This document shows, piece by piece, positions 7,459 through 14,679 of a stretch of 64,000 nucleotides of DNA. Numbering within the stretch: the first letter of the stretch is position 1; every line of letters starts with the position of its first letter. Under the pieces are notes generated by a model. That model did no database searches, was not told the origin of the DNA, and saw only the letters and a list, made by a program, of their open reading frames with translations. The translations under genes and the position numbers were made by a program. The DNA is from Rhodobacterales bacterium. GTDB taxonomy: Bacteria > Pseudomonadota > Alphaproteobacteria > Rhodobacterales > Rhodobacteraceae. The DNA lies in assembly GCA_003249215.1 (NCBI GenBank), contig QKJR01000095.1, positions 62,001-126,000 on the forward strand, read 5' to 3'.

Positions 7459-8987
7459 TTGCGCTCCCCCTGCGGCAGCAGCGGCCAGGGCGCATCCGCG
7501 CCGCGTCCGACATCGCGCCGCCCCGAGAGCCGGTGATCGCTCTGCCGCCCGGCGATGCCCTGCAGCGCCTCGGAGAGCGGAACCACGTAATCCATATGCC
7601 CGCCGAGCGCCTCGTAATCGGCGCGGCGCATGGTGAATTCGAGCGGGGCGACCATCGCGGGCGTCGGCACGTAACCGAAGGCGTTGCCCGGCGTGCGGGT
7701 CACATCGACCATGAAGGTGATCCCGCCACCCGGCCAGATATAGGCCGGCGCGCCGCCGATGGTGACCCGGGTCAGCGCCTGCTGCACCGAACGGGTGAGG
7801 CCCACGGGGTTTTGCGTGACGCCCGCGCGCAGGCTGCCGCCGGCGCCGGCCATGAACAGAACCGAGGTCATCGCCGGTTCGCAATTCTCCTCGATCCGCG
7901 CGACCGAGGGCAGAAGCCGCTCGGGCATCGGCTTGGCGACCGGTTGCAGCGCGTCATCGAGTTCGAAATAGGCGGAATGCTCGCCCGTGGTGGAGACCAT
8001 CAGCAGGCTGAGCCCCGGCCAGGCAATCTTCGGGTTCCACGGCCCGAGGATCGACAGCGGATCGGTCAGATCGGTGCCGCCCCAGCCGGTGCCGGGCTCG
8101 GCCACCTGAAAATAGCGCCCCGGCGTCGAGCGGCGGCCGAGGATCTTGATCCCGGTCGGCGACCAGCCGATCACCTTGCCCGCCTGATGCTCGCTCATCA
8201 CGCCGGTGATGTGGTCATCGACCACCACCACCTCGTCGACGAGCCCCTGCCATTGCGCCGCGAACATGCCGACCGTGGCCGAGCCGCAGCCGACGCGCAT
8301 CCGCTCCTCGCGCAGCCCGTTGACGATCGGCGGGCGCCCCGCCTGCACCAGAAGCTCGGCGCCGCCGTCGATGCTGAGCGCCACCTCGCCGCCATTGCAC
8401 AGCGTCAGCAGCGTGGCACAGGTGACGCGGCCCTCCTTCTTCGAGCCGCCGGTCAGATGGTTCACGCCGCCGAGGCTGAGCATCTGGCTGCCATATTCGG
8501 AGGTGGTGACATGGCCGATCACCTCGCCCTCGGCGCGCACCGCGGCGCATTCCGAGCCGAGGTGCCGGTCGGTGTCGATCTTCACCTTGGCGCCACAATA
8601 GGAGAAGATCCCCTCGGTCACCACGGTGACCATGTCGGCGTCATCGTAGCGCGAGGCGACGATGAAGGGCGCGGGCTTGTAATCGGGATAGGTGGTGCCG
8701 GCGCCGATCGCGGTGACGAAGGCCTGATCGCCACCGATCGGCTCGCCGCCAATCAGATCCCCATCCCATTCGCGGCTGAGGAAGGGGACGAGCTGTCCCT
8801 CGGCGCCCTCGCGCGCGCGGTTCTCGAGGATGGTGAGCGGATCGAGCCGGACCAGCACGCCCTCTTCATTGGCATAGCGGTCGCAGGCTCCCGAGCGGCC
8901 CTCGGCGATATAGCACATCACCGGGCAGGCATCGCAGCGGATCTTCTGCGGGGCGGCGGTGTCGGGCGCTGAAGTCTCTTGGGTCAC
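7455..8987 (-). CDS. 6-hydroxynicotinate reductase-like iron-sulfur protein
   Basis: About 510 residues. The N-terminal Cys motif IRCDACPVMCYIAEG...GAC (Cys 18, 21, 25 and 35 from the chosen start) should ligate a 4Fe-4S cluster. Two more Cys lie in YCGAKVKIDTD and LGSEC. The protein resembles those annotated as 6-hydroxynicotinate reductase (EC 1.3.7.1). In Eubacterium barkeri that enzyme is ferredoxin-dependent and forms 1,4,5,6-tetrahydro-6-oxonicotinate. The start is taken as GTG at 8987 with GAAAGG upstream; longer starts at 9029 or 9047 would run through candidate operator sequence. First gene of the minus-strand operon to marR. The nearby ferredoxin and reductase genes fit its electron demand. 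Confidence 0.75.
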   Translation of the reverse strand: MTQETSAPDTAAPQKIRCDACPVMCYIAEGRSGACDRYANEEGVLVRLDPLTILENRAREGAEGQLVPFLSREWDGDLIGGEPIGGDQAFVTAIGAGTTYPDYKPAPFIVASRYDDADMVTVVTEGIFSYCGAKVKIDTDRHLGSECAAVRAEGEVIGHVTTSEYGSQMLSLGGVNHLTGGSKKEGRVTCATLLTLCNGGEVALSIDGGAELLVQAGRPPIVNGLREERMRVGCGSATVGMFAAQWQGLVDEVVVVDDHITGVMSEHQAGKVIGWSPTGIKILGRRSTPGRYFQVAEPGTGWGGTDLTDPLSILGPWNPKIAWPGLSLLMVSTTGEHSAYFELDDALQPVAKPMPERLLPSVARIEENCEPAMTSVLFMAGAGGSLRAGVTQNPVGLTRSVQQALTRVTIGGAPAYIWPGGGITFMVDVTRTPGNAFGYVPTPAMVAPLEFTMRRADYEALGGHMDYVVPLSEALQGIAGRQSDHRLSGRRDVGRGADAPWPLLPQGERK

Positions 8988-9025
8988 CGGGCGGGCCTTT
9001 CGGATGCGGGGCGGCCCCGCTGCAT

Positions 9026-9043
9026 TCATTCGTACACAAGCGG
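9026..9043 (-). promoter_or_regulatory. Candidate MarR operator at the -10 of the reductase operon
   Basis: Plus-strand TCATTCGTACACAAGCGG fits TCRTTNG-N4-CNAACGA: left half perfect, right half four of six fixed bases. On the minus strand it begins exactly 17 bases after TTGACG (9066-9061), so it covers the -10 region. A bound protein would block RNA polymerase. Confidence 0.6.
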
Positions 9044-9066
9044 GCATGAGTCCCCGCCCCCGTCAA

Positions 9067-9084
9067 CTGTTTCTGCACGAATGA
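9067..9084 (-). promoter_or_regulatory. Second, weaker operator copy abutting the -35
   Basis: Minus-strand TCATTCGTGCAGAAACAG has a perfect left half and a poor right half. It directly abuts the -35 TTGACG at 9066-9061. Its TTCATTCGTRCA core is nearly repeated in inverted orientation at the site at 9026. Confidence 0.45.
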
Positions 9085-9302
9085 ATTGCGCATCTCCGAC
9101 TTTGCCCCGGCTGAGCCAGAGGTTCGCCCAGAAACCGCGCAACTTTTCCTGACAATGTCTAATTTTCAAACAAGTCAGCAATAATTGGCTATCGGCGCCT
9201 TGGAGCGGCCCGGATTTCGACCGAGTCCAGCTTCTCCGACTCGATCGAACAGCGCCATTCGTCTCCATCATTCGCCCGTTTTCCGAGCAGTGCGCCCGAA
9301 AA

Positions 9303-9335
9303 TTGTCCATGCATTTATCGTTCGTATACTTATGA
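9303..9335 (+). promoter_or_regulatory. Promoter with overlapping operator upstream of hyuA1
   Basis: TTGTCC (9303-9308) and TATACT (9325-9330) are spaced by 16 bases. The 18-bp palindrome TCGTTCGTATACTTATGA (9318-9335) overlaps the -10, with left half perfect and right half four of six. It lies about 140 bases upstream of the hyuA1 start. A leader of that length is somewhat long, so the TTGACA element at 9378 may be an additional promoter. Confidence 0.55.
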
Positions 9336-9377
9336 AAATAATTTGAGGTTCATGCCCCGTTTTCAGCCCCGCGCCGA

Positions 9378-9407
9378 TTGACAGTTTTCCGCGCCGCTCT
9401 CTAGCCT
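9378..9407 (+). promoter_or_regulatory. Possible second hyuA1 promoter
   Basis: A consensus TTGACA (9378-9383) is followed after 18 bases by TAGCCT (9402-9407). It sits 69 bases before the hyuA1 ATG. No operator copy overlaps it. Confidence 0.45.
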
Positions 9408-9475
9408 GCCGCATCCTTCCGCGGTTCTGCCTGCCTGGAAGGCGCGCATCCCCAAGGCCATTTCAGGACGGACCG

Positions 9476-11554
9476 ATGACAGATTCACCAGCCAGTTCCG
9501 GCATCACCGCGGGCATCGACGTCGGCGGCACCTTCACCGATCTGGTGCTCTATGACAGCCGCGCCGGCGCGGTGCGGCTGGCCAAGGTTCCGACCACGCT
9601 CGACAACCAGTCGACCGGTGTCGTTGGCGCGCTCGATGCGGCCGGCGCCGATATCGCGGCGCTCGATCTGATCGTGCATGGCACCACCACGACGACCAAT
9701 GCGGTGCTCGAGCGCGCGCTGTGCAAAACCGGGCTGATCACCACGCTGGGCTTTCGCGACGTGCTGGAGCTTGGCCGCCGCACCCGCCCGCAGGCCTATG
9801 GCCTCAAGGGCGAGTTTCGCCCGCTGATCCCGCGCGATCTGCGCCTCGAGATCCCCGAGCGGATGGATGCGCGTGGCGAAGAGCTTGTCGCCCTCGACGA
9901 GGCGGCGCTGCGCCACGCGATCGAGCAGCTCAAGGCCGCGGGCTGCGAGGCGCTGGTGATCCACTTCCTGCACGCCTATGCCAACCCCGCCCATGAGCTG
10001 CGCGCCGGCGAGATCGCGGCCGAGATCTGGCCGAACGAGAATATCACGCTGGGCCATGCGCTCCTCTCCGAGAGCCGCGAATTCGAGCGCGGCGTGACCG
10101 CCGCCGTGAACGCCTCGGTGCAACCGCTGCTGCGCCGCTATGTCGAGCGGCTGGCCGACAAGCTCACCGCGCGCGGCTATGCGCATGATCTCCTGGTGAT
10201 GAACGGCAACGGCGGCATGGTCTCGGCGCGGATCGTCGCGAAGGAGGCCGCGAAGACGGTGATGTCGGGTCCGGCCTCGGGGGTGATGGCCGCCGCCTAT
10301 ACCGGGCGGCGCGCGGGCATCCCGAACCTGCTGACCTATGACATGGGCGGCACCTCGACCGATGTCGCGCTGATCCGCGGCGCCGAGCCCGCGGTCAGCC
10401 ACGAGATCGAGATCGAATATGCGATGCCGATCCATGTGCCGATGGTCGATGTGCGCACGGTGGGCGCGGGCGGCGGCTCGATTGCCCGGGTGAATGCGGC
10501 GGGGCTGCTGCAGGTGGGGCCCGAGTCCGCGGGCTCGACCCCGGGGCCGATCTGCTATGGCCGGGGCGGCACGCAGCCGACGATCTCGGATGCGAACCTG
10601 CTCTTAGGCCGGATGAACCCCGAAAAACTCAACGCCGCCTCGGCGCAGGTCTCGCTCGACACGATCCGCGAGGCCTTCGCCCGCGAACTTGGCGACACGC
10701 TCGGCGTCAGCGCCGAGGATGCCGCCTCGGCGGTGCTCAAGATCGCGACGGCGAAAATGGCCGATGCGGTGCGGATGGTTTCGATCAGCCTTGGCGAAGA
10801 CCCGCGCGATTTCGCGCTCTTCGCCTTTGGCGGCGCAGGCCCCCTGCACGCCAGCGCCATCGCCCGCGAGCTGGGCGTGCCGCGCGTTCTGGTGCCCGCA
10901 CGCCCCGGCATCACCAATGCGCTCGGCTGTGTCGTGGCCGACTTGCGCCATGACTTCGTGAACACCGTCAACAAGCCGCTCGATCACTGCGACATCGCCG
11001 CCGTCCACGAGATCTTCGCGCGGCAGATCGCGACGGGCACAGAGGCGATCGAGGCCGAGGCGGTCGAGGTCGAGGAGATCAAGGTGATCACCACGGTGGA
11101 CATGCAGTTCATCGGCCAGACGCACCTCCTGCGGGTGCCCCTGCCCGGCCCGAAGCCGACGCTCGATGAGTTGCGCAGCCTCTTTGAAGCCGCTTATTTC
11201 AAGCGCTTCCAGGTCGAATTGCCGGAGATCCGCCCGGCGCTTGTCAACGTCAACACCTCGGTCATCGGGCGCCGCCCGGAAATCGACCTCGGCCTGCTGA
11301 TCGACACGGCCGAGCGCCGGGCGAGCCTCGAGGACGCGCGCGCCGAGCGCCGGAAGGTCTGGTTCGACGGCTGGGTGGAGACGCCGGTCTACTGGCGCGA
11401 CCACCTGCCCGCCGATGCCGCGCTCTCGGGTCCTGCGATCATCGAACAGATGGACACGACGATCGTTCTCGAACCCGGCGACCGGGCGACGCAGGACGCC
11501 GACGGCAATATCATCATCACCCTGTCCCCCCAAAATGGCGGAGCCGTCGCATGA
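9476..11554 (+). CDS. hyuA: Hydantoinase/oxoprolinase A subunit (HyuA1)
   Basis: 692 residues. It has the Hydant_A_N and Hydantoinase_A domains of the ATP-dependent N-methylhydantoinase/5-oxoprolinase/acetone carboxylase family: GIDVGGTFTD phosphate loop (residues 13-22), HGTTTTTNAVLER, YDMGGTSTDVALI, GAGGGSIARV and FAFGGAGPLHA. These enzymes phosphorylate a lactam or carbonyl with ATP; HyuA carries the nucleotide site. The ATG overlaps nothing upstream; its stop overlaps hyuB1 (ATGA). Lying divergently from the reductase-like gene and sharing its operators, it is a good candidate to open the lactam of 1,4,5,6-tetrahydro-6-oxonicotinate (inference). A hydantoin or oxoproline substrate is the alternative. 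Confidence 0.93.
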   Translation: MTDSPASSGITAGIDVGGTFTDLVLYDSRAGAVRLAKVPTTLDNQSTGVVGALDAAGADIAALDLIVHGTTTTTNAVLERALCKTGLITTLGFRDVLELGRRTRPQAYGLKGEFRPLIPRDLRLEIPERMDARGEELVALDEAALRHAIEQLKAAGCEALVIHFLHAYANPAHELRAGEIAAEIWPNENITLGHALLSESREFERGVTAAVNASVQPLLRRYVERLADKLTARGYAHDLLVMNGNGGMVSARIVAKEAAKTVMSGPASGVMAAAYTGRRAGIPNLLTYDMGGTSTDVALIRGAEPAVSHEIEIEYAMPIHVPMVDVRTVGAGGGSIARVNAAGLLQVGPESAGSTPGPICYGRGGTQPTISDANLLLGRMNPEKLNAASAQVSLDTIREAFARELGDTLGVSAEDAASAVLKIATAKMADAVRMVSISLGEDPRDFALFAFGGAGPLHASAIARELGVPRVLVPARPGITNALGCVVADLRHDFVNTVNKPLDHCDIAAVHEIFARQIATGTEAIEAEAVEVEEIKVITTVDMQFIGQTHLLRVPLPGPKPTLDELRSLFEAAYFKRFQVELPEIRPALVNVNTSVIGRRPEIDLGLLIDTAERRASLEDARAERRKVWFDGWVETPVYWRDHLPADAALSGPAIIEQMDTTIVLEPGDRATQDADGNIIITLSPQNGGAVA

Positions 11555-13296
11555 CCCTCGATCCGATCACCCTCTCGGTCATCCAGTCCGGCCTGCAACA
11601 GGTCTGCGACGAGATGGATCTCAGCTTCTCGCGCGCGGCCTTCTCGCCGGTCATCGCCGAGGCGAACGACCGCTCCGACGGGATCTATTCGGCCGAGGAC
11701 GGCAGCCTGATCGCGCAGGGCTCGCAGGGGCTGCCGGTCTTCGTCGGCACGATGCAATATTCGACCCGCACCCTGATCGAATGGATCGCCGACGGGCGCG
11801 CGATCGCGCCGAAGCCGGGCGATATCTACATCGTCAACGATCCCTATCTCGGCGGAACCCATCTGATGGATGTGCGCTTCGCGATGCCGGTCTGGCGCAA
11901 CGGCGACATTTTCTGCTGGCTGTCGAACACCGGCCACTGGCCCGACACGGGCGGCGCGGTGCCCGGCGGCTTCTCGGCCTCGGCCACCTCGGTCGAGCAG
12001 GAGGGGCTGCGCCTGCCGCCGGTGCGGCTCTTCAAGGAGGGCAAGCTTGATCCCGAGATCTACGGCATCATCTGCTCGAACATCCGCGTGGCCGATCAGC
12101 GCATCGGCGATGTGAAGGCGCAGGCGGCCGCGCTCTATGTCGGCGAGAGCCGCCTGACCCGGCTTCTGGACCGTTACGGCGATGAGACCGTGCGCGAAGC
12201 CATCGCCGAGCTGCGCGCCCGGGCCGCGGCGCAGATGCGCGCCGGCATCCGCGAGATCGCGCCCGGCACCTATGCCGCGACCGCCTATGTCGACAGTGAC
12301 GGGGTGGTGAACGAACCGCTCGAGATCCGGCTGACGATCACCGCGACCGGCGAAAAGCTGATCTTCGATTTCGCGGGATCGAGCGCGCCCTGCGCCGGGC
12401 CGATGAACTCGGTCCTCGCCACGACGCTCTCGTCGGTCTATCTCGCGATGCGCCATATCTTCCCCGATGTGCCGATCTCTGCGGGCGCCTTCGAGCCGCT
12501 GGAGATCATCCGCCCCACCGGCACCTTCCTCGATGCGCAATATCCCCGCCCGGTCTCGGGCTGCGCCGCCGAGGTCAGCCAGCGCATCGCCGAAGCCGTC
12601 TTTGCCGCGCTGGTCGAGGCCCTGCCCGATCGCGTCACCGCCTCGCCCGCGGGCTCGTCGGGCAACTTCGCGCTCGGCGGCTCGGTCCCCGAAGAAGGGC
12701 GCAACTTCGTCATGTATCAGATCTCGGGCGGCGGCTACGGCGGCTGGAACGGCGGCGACGGCATTGCGAACGGCTGCTCGACCATCGGCATTTCCAAGGC
12801 GCCCCCGGTCGAGATCATGGAGCAGCAATTCCCGGTGCTCTACCACCGCTACGCGCTGCGCGAGGGCTCGGGCGGTGCGGGCAAGTATCGCGGCGGTTTC
12901 GGGCTCGATTACGAGGTCGAGCTGCGCCGCGGCACTGCGCAGGCAAGCTTCGTGATGGATCACGGCCGCTTCGGGCCGCAGGGCGCGCTTGGCGGGCGTG
13001 ACGGGATGGTTAACCACGTCCTCGTCACCCGCGGCGGGCAGGAGATCACGCCCGAGCACCTCTCGAAGGCGCAGGACATTCCGCTGAGCGCGGGCGACCG
13101 GGTGCGCGTGGGCACCCCGGGCGGCGGCGGCTATGGCGATCCTTTCGAGCGCGCACCGGAGCTCGTGGCCGAGGATGTCCGGCTCGGGCGCTACAACAGC
13201 GACGAGGCCCGCAGCCTCTTCGGCGTGGTGCTTGGCGCGGATTTCGTCCCCGATCTGAGCGCAACCCAAGCCCTGCGCGCCGAGCTGCGCTTCTGA
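11551..13296 (+). CDS. hyuB: Hydantoinase/oxoprolinase B subunit (HyuB1)
   Basis: 581 residues, Hydantoinase_B domain (PF02538), cytoplasmic. Diagnostic segments are SPVIAEANDRSDGIY, DIYIVNDPYLGGTHLMD, NTGHWPDTGG and the glycine-rich C-terminal GTPGGGGYGDP. HyuA and HyuB act as a complex. The start is at the ATGA overlap with hyuA1. It differs clearly from the three other HyuB proteins in the window, for example NDPYLGGTH instead of NDPWMGTGH, so it belongs to another subgroup and probably acts on another substrate. The operon ends at the terminator at 13314. Confidence 0.93.
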   Translation: MTLDPITLSVIQSGLQQVCDEMDLSFSRAAFSPVIAEANDRSDGIYSAEDGSLIAQGSQGLPVFVGTMQYSTRTLIEWIADGRAIAPKPGDIYIVNDPYLGGTHLMDVRFAMPVWRNGDIFCWLSNTGHWPDTGGAVPGGFSASATSVEQEGLRLPPVRLFKEGKLDPEIYGIICSNIRVADQRIGDVKAQAAALYVGESRLTRLLDRYGDETVREAIAELRARAAAQMRAGIREIAPGTYAATAYVDSDGVVNEPLEIRLTITATGEKLIFDFAGSSAPCAGPMNSVLATTLSSVYLAMRHIFPDVPISAGAFEPLEIIRPTGTFLDAQYPRPVSGCAAEVSQRIAEAVFAALVEALPDRVTASPAGSSGNFALGGSVPEEGRNFVMYQISGGGYGGWNGGDGIANGCSTIGISKAPPVEIMEQQFPVLYHRYALREGSGGAGKYRGGFGLDYEVELRRGTAQASFVMDHGRFGPQGALGGRDGMVNHVLVTRGGQEITPEHLSKAQDIPLSAGDRVRVGTPGGGGYGDPFERAPELVAEDVRLGRYNSDEARSLFGVVLGADFVPDLSATQALRAELRF

Positions 13297-13313
13297 ACCA
13301 CCCCGCAAATTAA

Positions 13314-13337
13314 AAAGGGGCCCTGCGGGGCCCCTTT
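13314..13337. terminator. Bidirectional intrinsic terminator
   Basis: AAAGGGGCCC and GGGCCCCTTT form a perfect ten-base-pair stem with a TGCG loop. A-rich sequence precedes it (13312-13316), giving a T-run on the minus-strand RNA. It separates the convergent hyuB1 (+) and ferredoxin reductase (-) genes. Confidence 0.85.
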
Positions 13338-13357
13338 CGCATTCCGTGCCGACCGGA

Positions 13358-14152
13358 TCAGTCGACGAAGGCGCGCTCGACCACGAAGGTCCCCGGCGCG
13401 CTGTTCGATCCTTCTTCGAGCCCGAACCCCTCAAGCGCGGCCTTGGTGTCGCGCAGCATCGCCATCGAGCCGCAGATCATGCCGCGGTCGCTCTCGGGCG
13501 AGATCGGCGGCAGGCCCAGATCGGCGAAGGCCTTGCCCGAGGCCATCAGATCGGTGATCCGCCCGCGAAACGGATAGTCCTCGCGCGTCACCGTGTTGTA
13601 GAGCCGCAGCCGCCCGGCCGCGAATTCGCCCACCAGCGGATCCGCGAGCGTCGCGGCGACCAGCTCCTGGCCATAGGTCAGTTCGGAGACCTCGCGGCAG
13701 GTATGGGTCAGGATCACCTCCTCGAATTTCTCATAGGTCTCGGGATCGCGGATCAGCGAGGCGAAGGGCGCGATCCCGGTGCCGGTCGAGAACATCCAGA
13801 GCCGCCGCCCGGGCAGCAGCGCATCGAGCACGAGCGTGCCCGTGGGTTTTTTCCGCATCAGCACCGTGTCGCCCTCGCGGATCTTCTGCAGATGCTCGGT
13901 CAGCGGGCCGCCCGGCACCTTGATCGAGTAGAACTCGAGCTCCTCGTCCCAAGACGGGCTCGCCACCGAATAGGCGCGAAAGACCGGGCGCTCGGCATTG
14001 GGCAGGCCGATCATCACGAATTCGCCCGAGCGGAACCGCAGGCTCGCGGGCCGCGTCATGCGAAAGCGGAAGAGCCGGTCGGTGTAATGGCTCACCTCGG
14101 TCACGGTCTGGGCGAAGACGCCCGCGGGAATGGGGAAGCTCTGGTCAGTCAT
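13358..14152 (-). CDS. fpr: Ferredoxin--NADP+ reductase
   Basis: 264 residues. FAD-binding motif FRAYSVASPSWDEELEFY (about residues 55-72), NADP-binding STGTGIAPFASLIRDP, CGSMAML and the C-terminal FVVERAFVD are those of bacterial Fpr-type reductases. The reaction moves electrons between NADPH and ferredoxin. The start ATG at 14152 lies seven bases after the ferredoxin stop, so the two form an operon. Control by the same operator as the 6-hydroxynicotinate-reductase-like gene argues for a dedicated electron supply to it. A general housekeeping Fpr cannot be excluded. Confidence 0.93.
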   Translation of the reverse strand: MTDQSFPIPAGVFAQTVTEVSHYTDRLFRFRMTRPASLRFRSGEFVMIGLPNAERPVFRAYSVASPSWDEELEFYSIKVPGGPLTEHLQKIREGDTVLMRKKPTGTLVLDALLPGRRLWMFSTGTGIAPFASLIRDPETYEKFEEVILTHTCREVSELTYGQELVAATLADPLVGEFAAGRLRLYNTVTREDYPFRGRITDLMASGKAFADLGLPPISPESDRGMICGSMAMLRDTKAALEGFGLEEGSNSAPGTFVVERAFVD

Positions 14153-14159
14153 GATGTCC

Positions 14160-14504
14160 TCACTGGGCAGCGGGTTGGGCGGCAGGTTCGGGGGAAAGCA
14201 GCGCGCGCTTGCCGGGTTTGCCGGCCCAGTCGTCGCGGTCCTCGGGCGGGGCGCCCTTCTCGGCGATATTGGGCCAGAGCGCGGCATAGCGGCGGTTCAG
14301 CTCGAGCCAGTCCTCGACGCCTGCGGCACTGTCGGCGCGGATCGCGTCGATCGGGCATTCGGGCTCGCAGACGCCGCAATCGATGCATTCATCGGGCGCG
14401 ATCACGAGGAAATTCTCGCCCTGATAGAAGCAGTCGACCGGGCAGACCTCGACGCAATCCTGATAGGTGCAGTTGATGCAATCTTCCGTGACGACATAGG
14501 TCAT
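14160..14504 (-). CDS. fdxA: 7Fe ferredoxin (FdxA type)
   Basis: 114 residues. The N-terminal [26 protein letters not shown] and the second motif [18 protein letters not shown] are the 3Fe-4S/4Fe-4S pattern of FdxA/FdII ferredoxins. The C-terminal extension includes [15 protein letters not shown], usual for the alphaproteobacterial form. The start is ATG 14504, the standard family N-terminus. It is the first gene of the fdxA-fpr operon. The promoter has TTGACG at 14570-14565 and the operator on the -10. Likely role: electron donor to the reductase-like protein of region A (inference). Confidence 0.95.
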   Translation of the reverse strand: MTYVVTEDCINCTYQDCVEVCPVDCFYQGENFLVIAPDECIDCGVCEPECPIDAIRADSAAGVEDWLELNRRYAALWPNIAEKGAPPEDRDDWAGKPGKRALLSPEPAAQPAAQ

Positions 14505-14529
14505 TCTGTGCAGCTCCGCGCGCCAATAA

Positions 14530-14570
14530 TCGTTAGTAGGCAAACGATCATCGCCACCCGGCCCCGTCAA
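14530..14570 (-). promoter_or_regulatory. fdxA promoter with operator on the -10
   Basis: On the minus strand TTGACG (14570-14565) is followed by exactly 17 bases and then the palindrome TCGTTTGCCTACTAACGA (14547-14530). Read on the plus strand this is TCGTTAGTAGGCAAACGA, which matches both halves of TCRTTNG-N4-CNAACGA perfectly. The arrangement is the same as in the reductase promoter near 9050. Confidence 0.65.
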
Positions 14571-14626
14571 TCGTTACCGATGCCTCGCGCGGCAAAAATC
14601 GAGCCCGTAAAGCGCCCCTGCTTAAT

Positions 14627-14644
14627 TCATTCGCATACGAACGA
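14627..14644. promoter_or_regulatory. Additional 18-bp operator copy
   Basis: TCATTCGCATACGAACGA is the best-matching copy, with both halves perfect. It lies between the nicB stop (14680) and the fdxA promoter, 80 bases upstream of the fdxA operator. No convincing promoter overlaps it. It may be an auxiliary site for looping, or control an unrecognised transcript. Confidence 0.55.
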
Positions 14645-14679
14645 CTTTTGGTCGGTTTTCAGGAGCTCCGCCAAGCCGT

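Larger units (their letters stand above)
8988..9475. promoter_or_regulatory. Divergent control region between the reductase-like and hyuA1 operons
   Basis: This 488-base stretch has no credible gene and is locally more AT-rich than its surroundings. It holds three copies of the 18-bp operator, a minus-strand promoter (TTGACG at 9066-9061, then 17 bases to operator 9043-9026) and a plus-strand promoter (TTGTCC 9303-9308, 16 bases, TATACT 9325-9330). A second plus-strand promoter (TTGACA 9378-9383) lies closer to hyuA1. The middle (9090-9300) shows nothing I can name. Confidence 0.7.
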
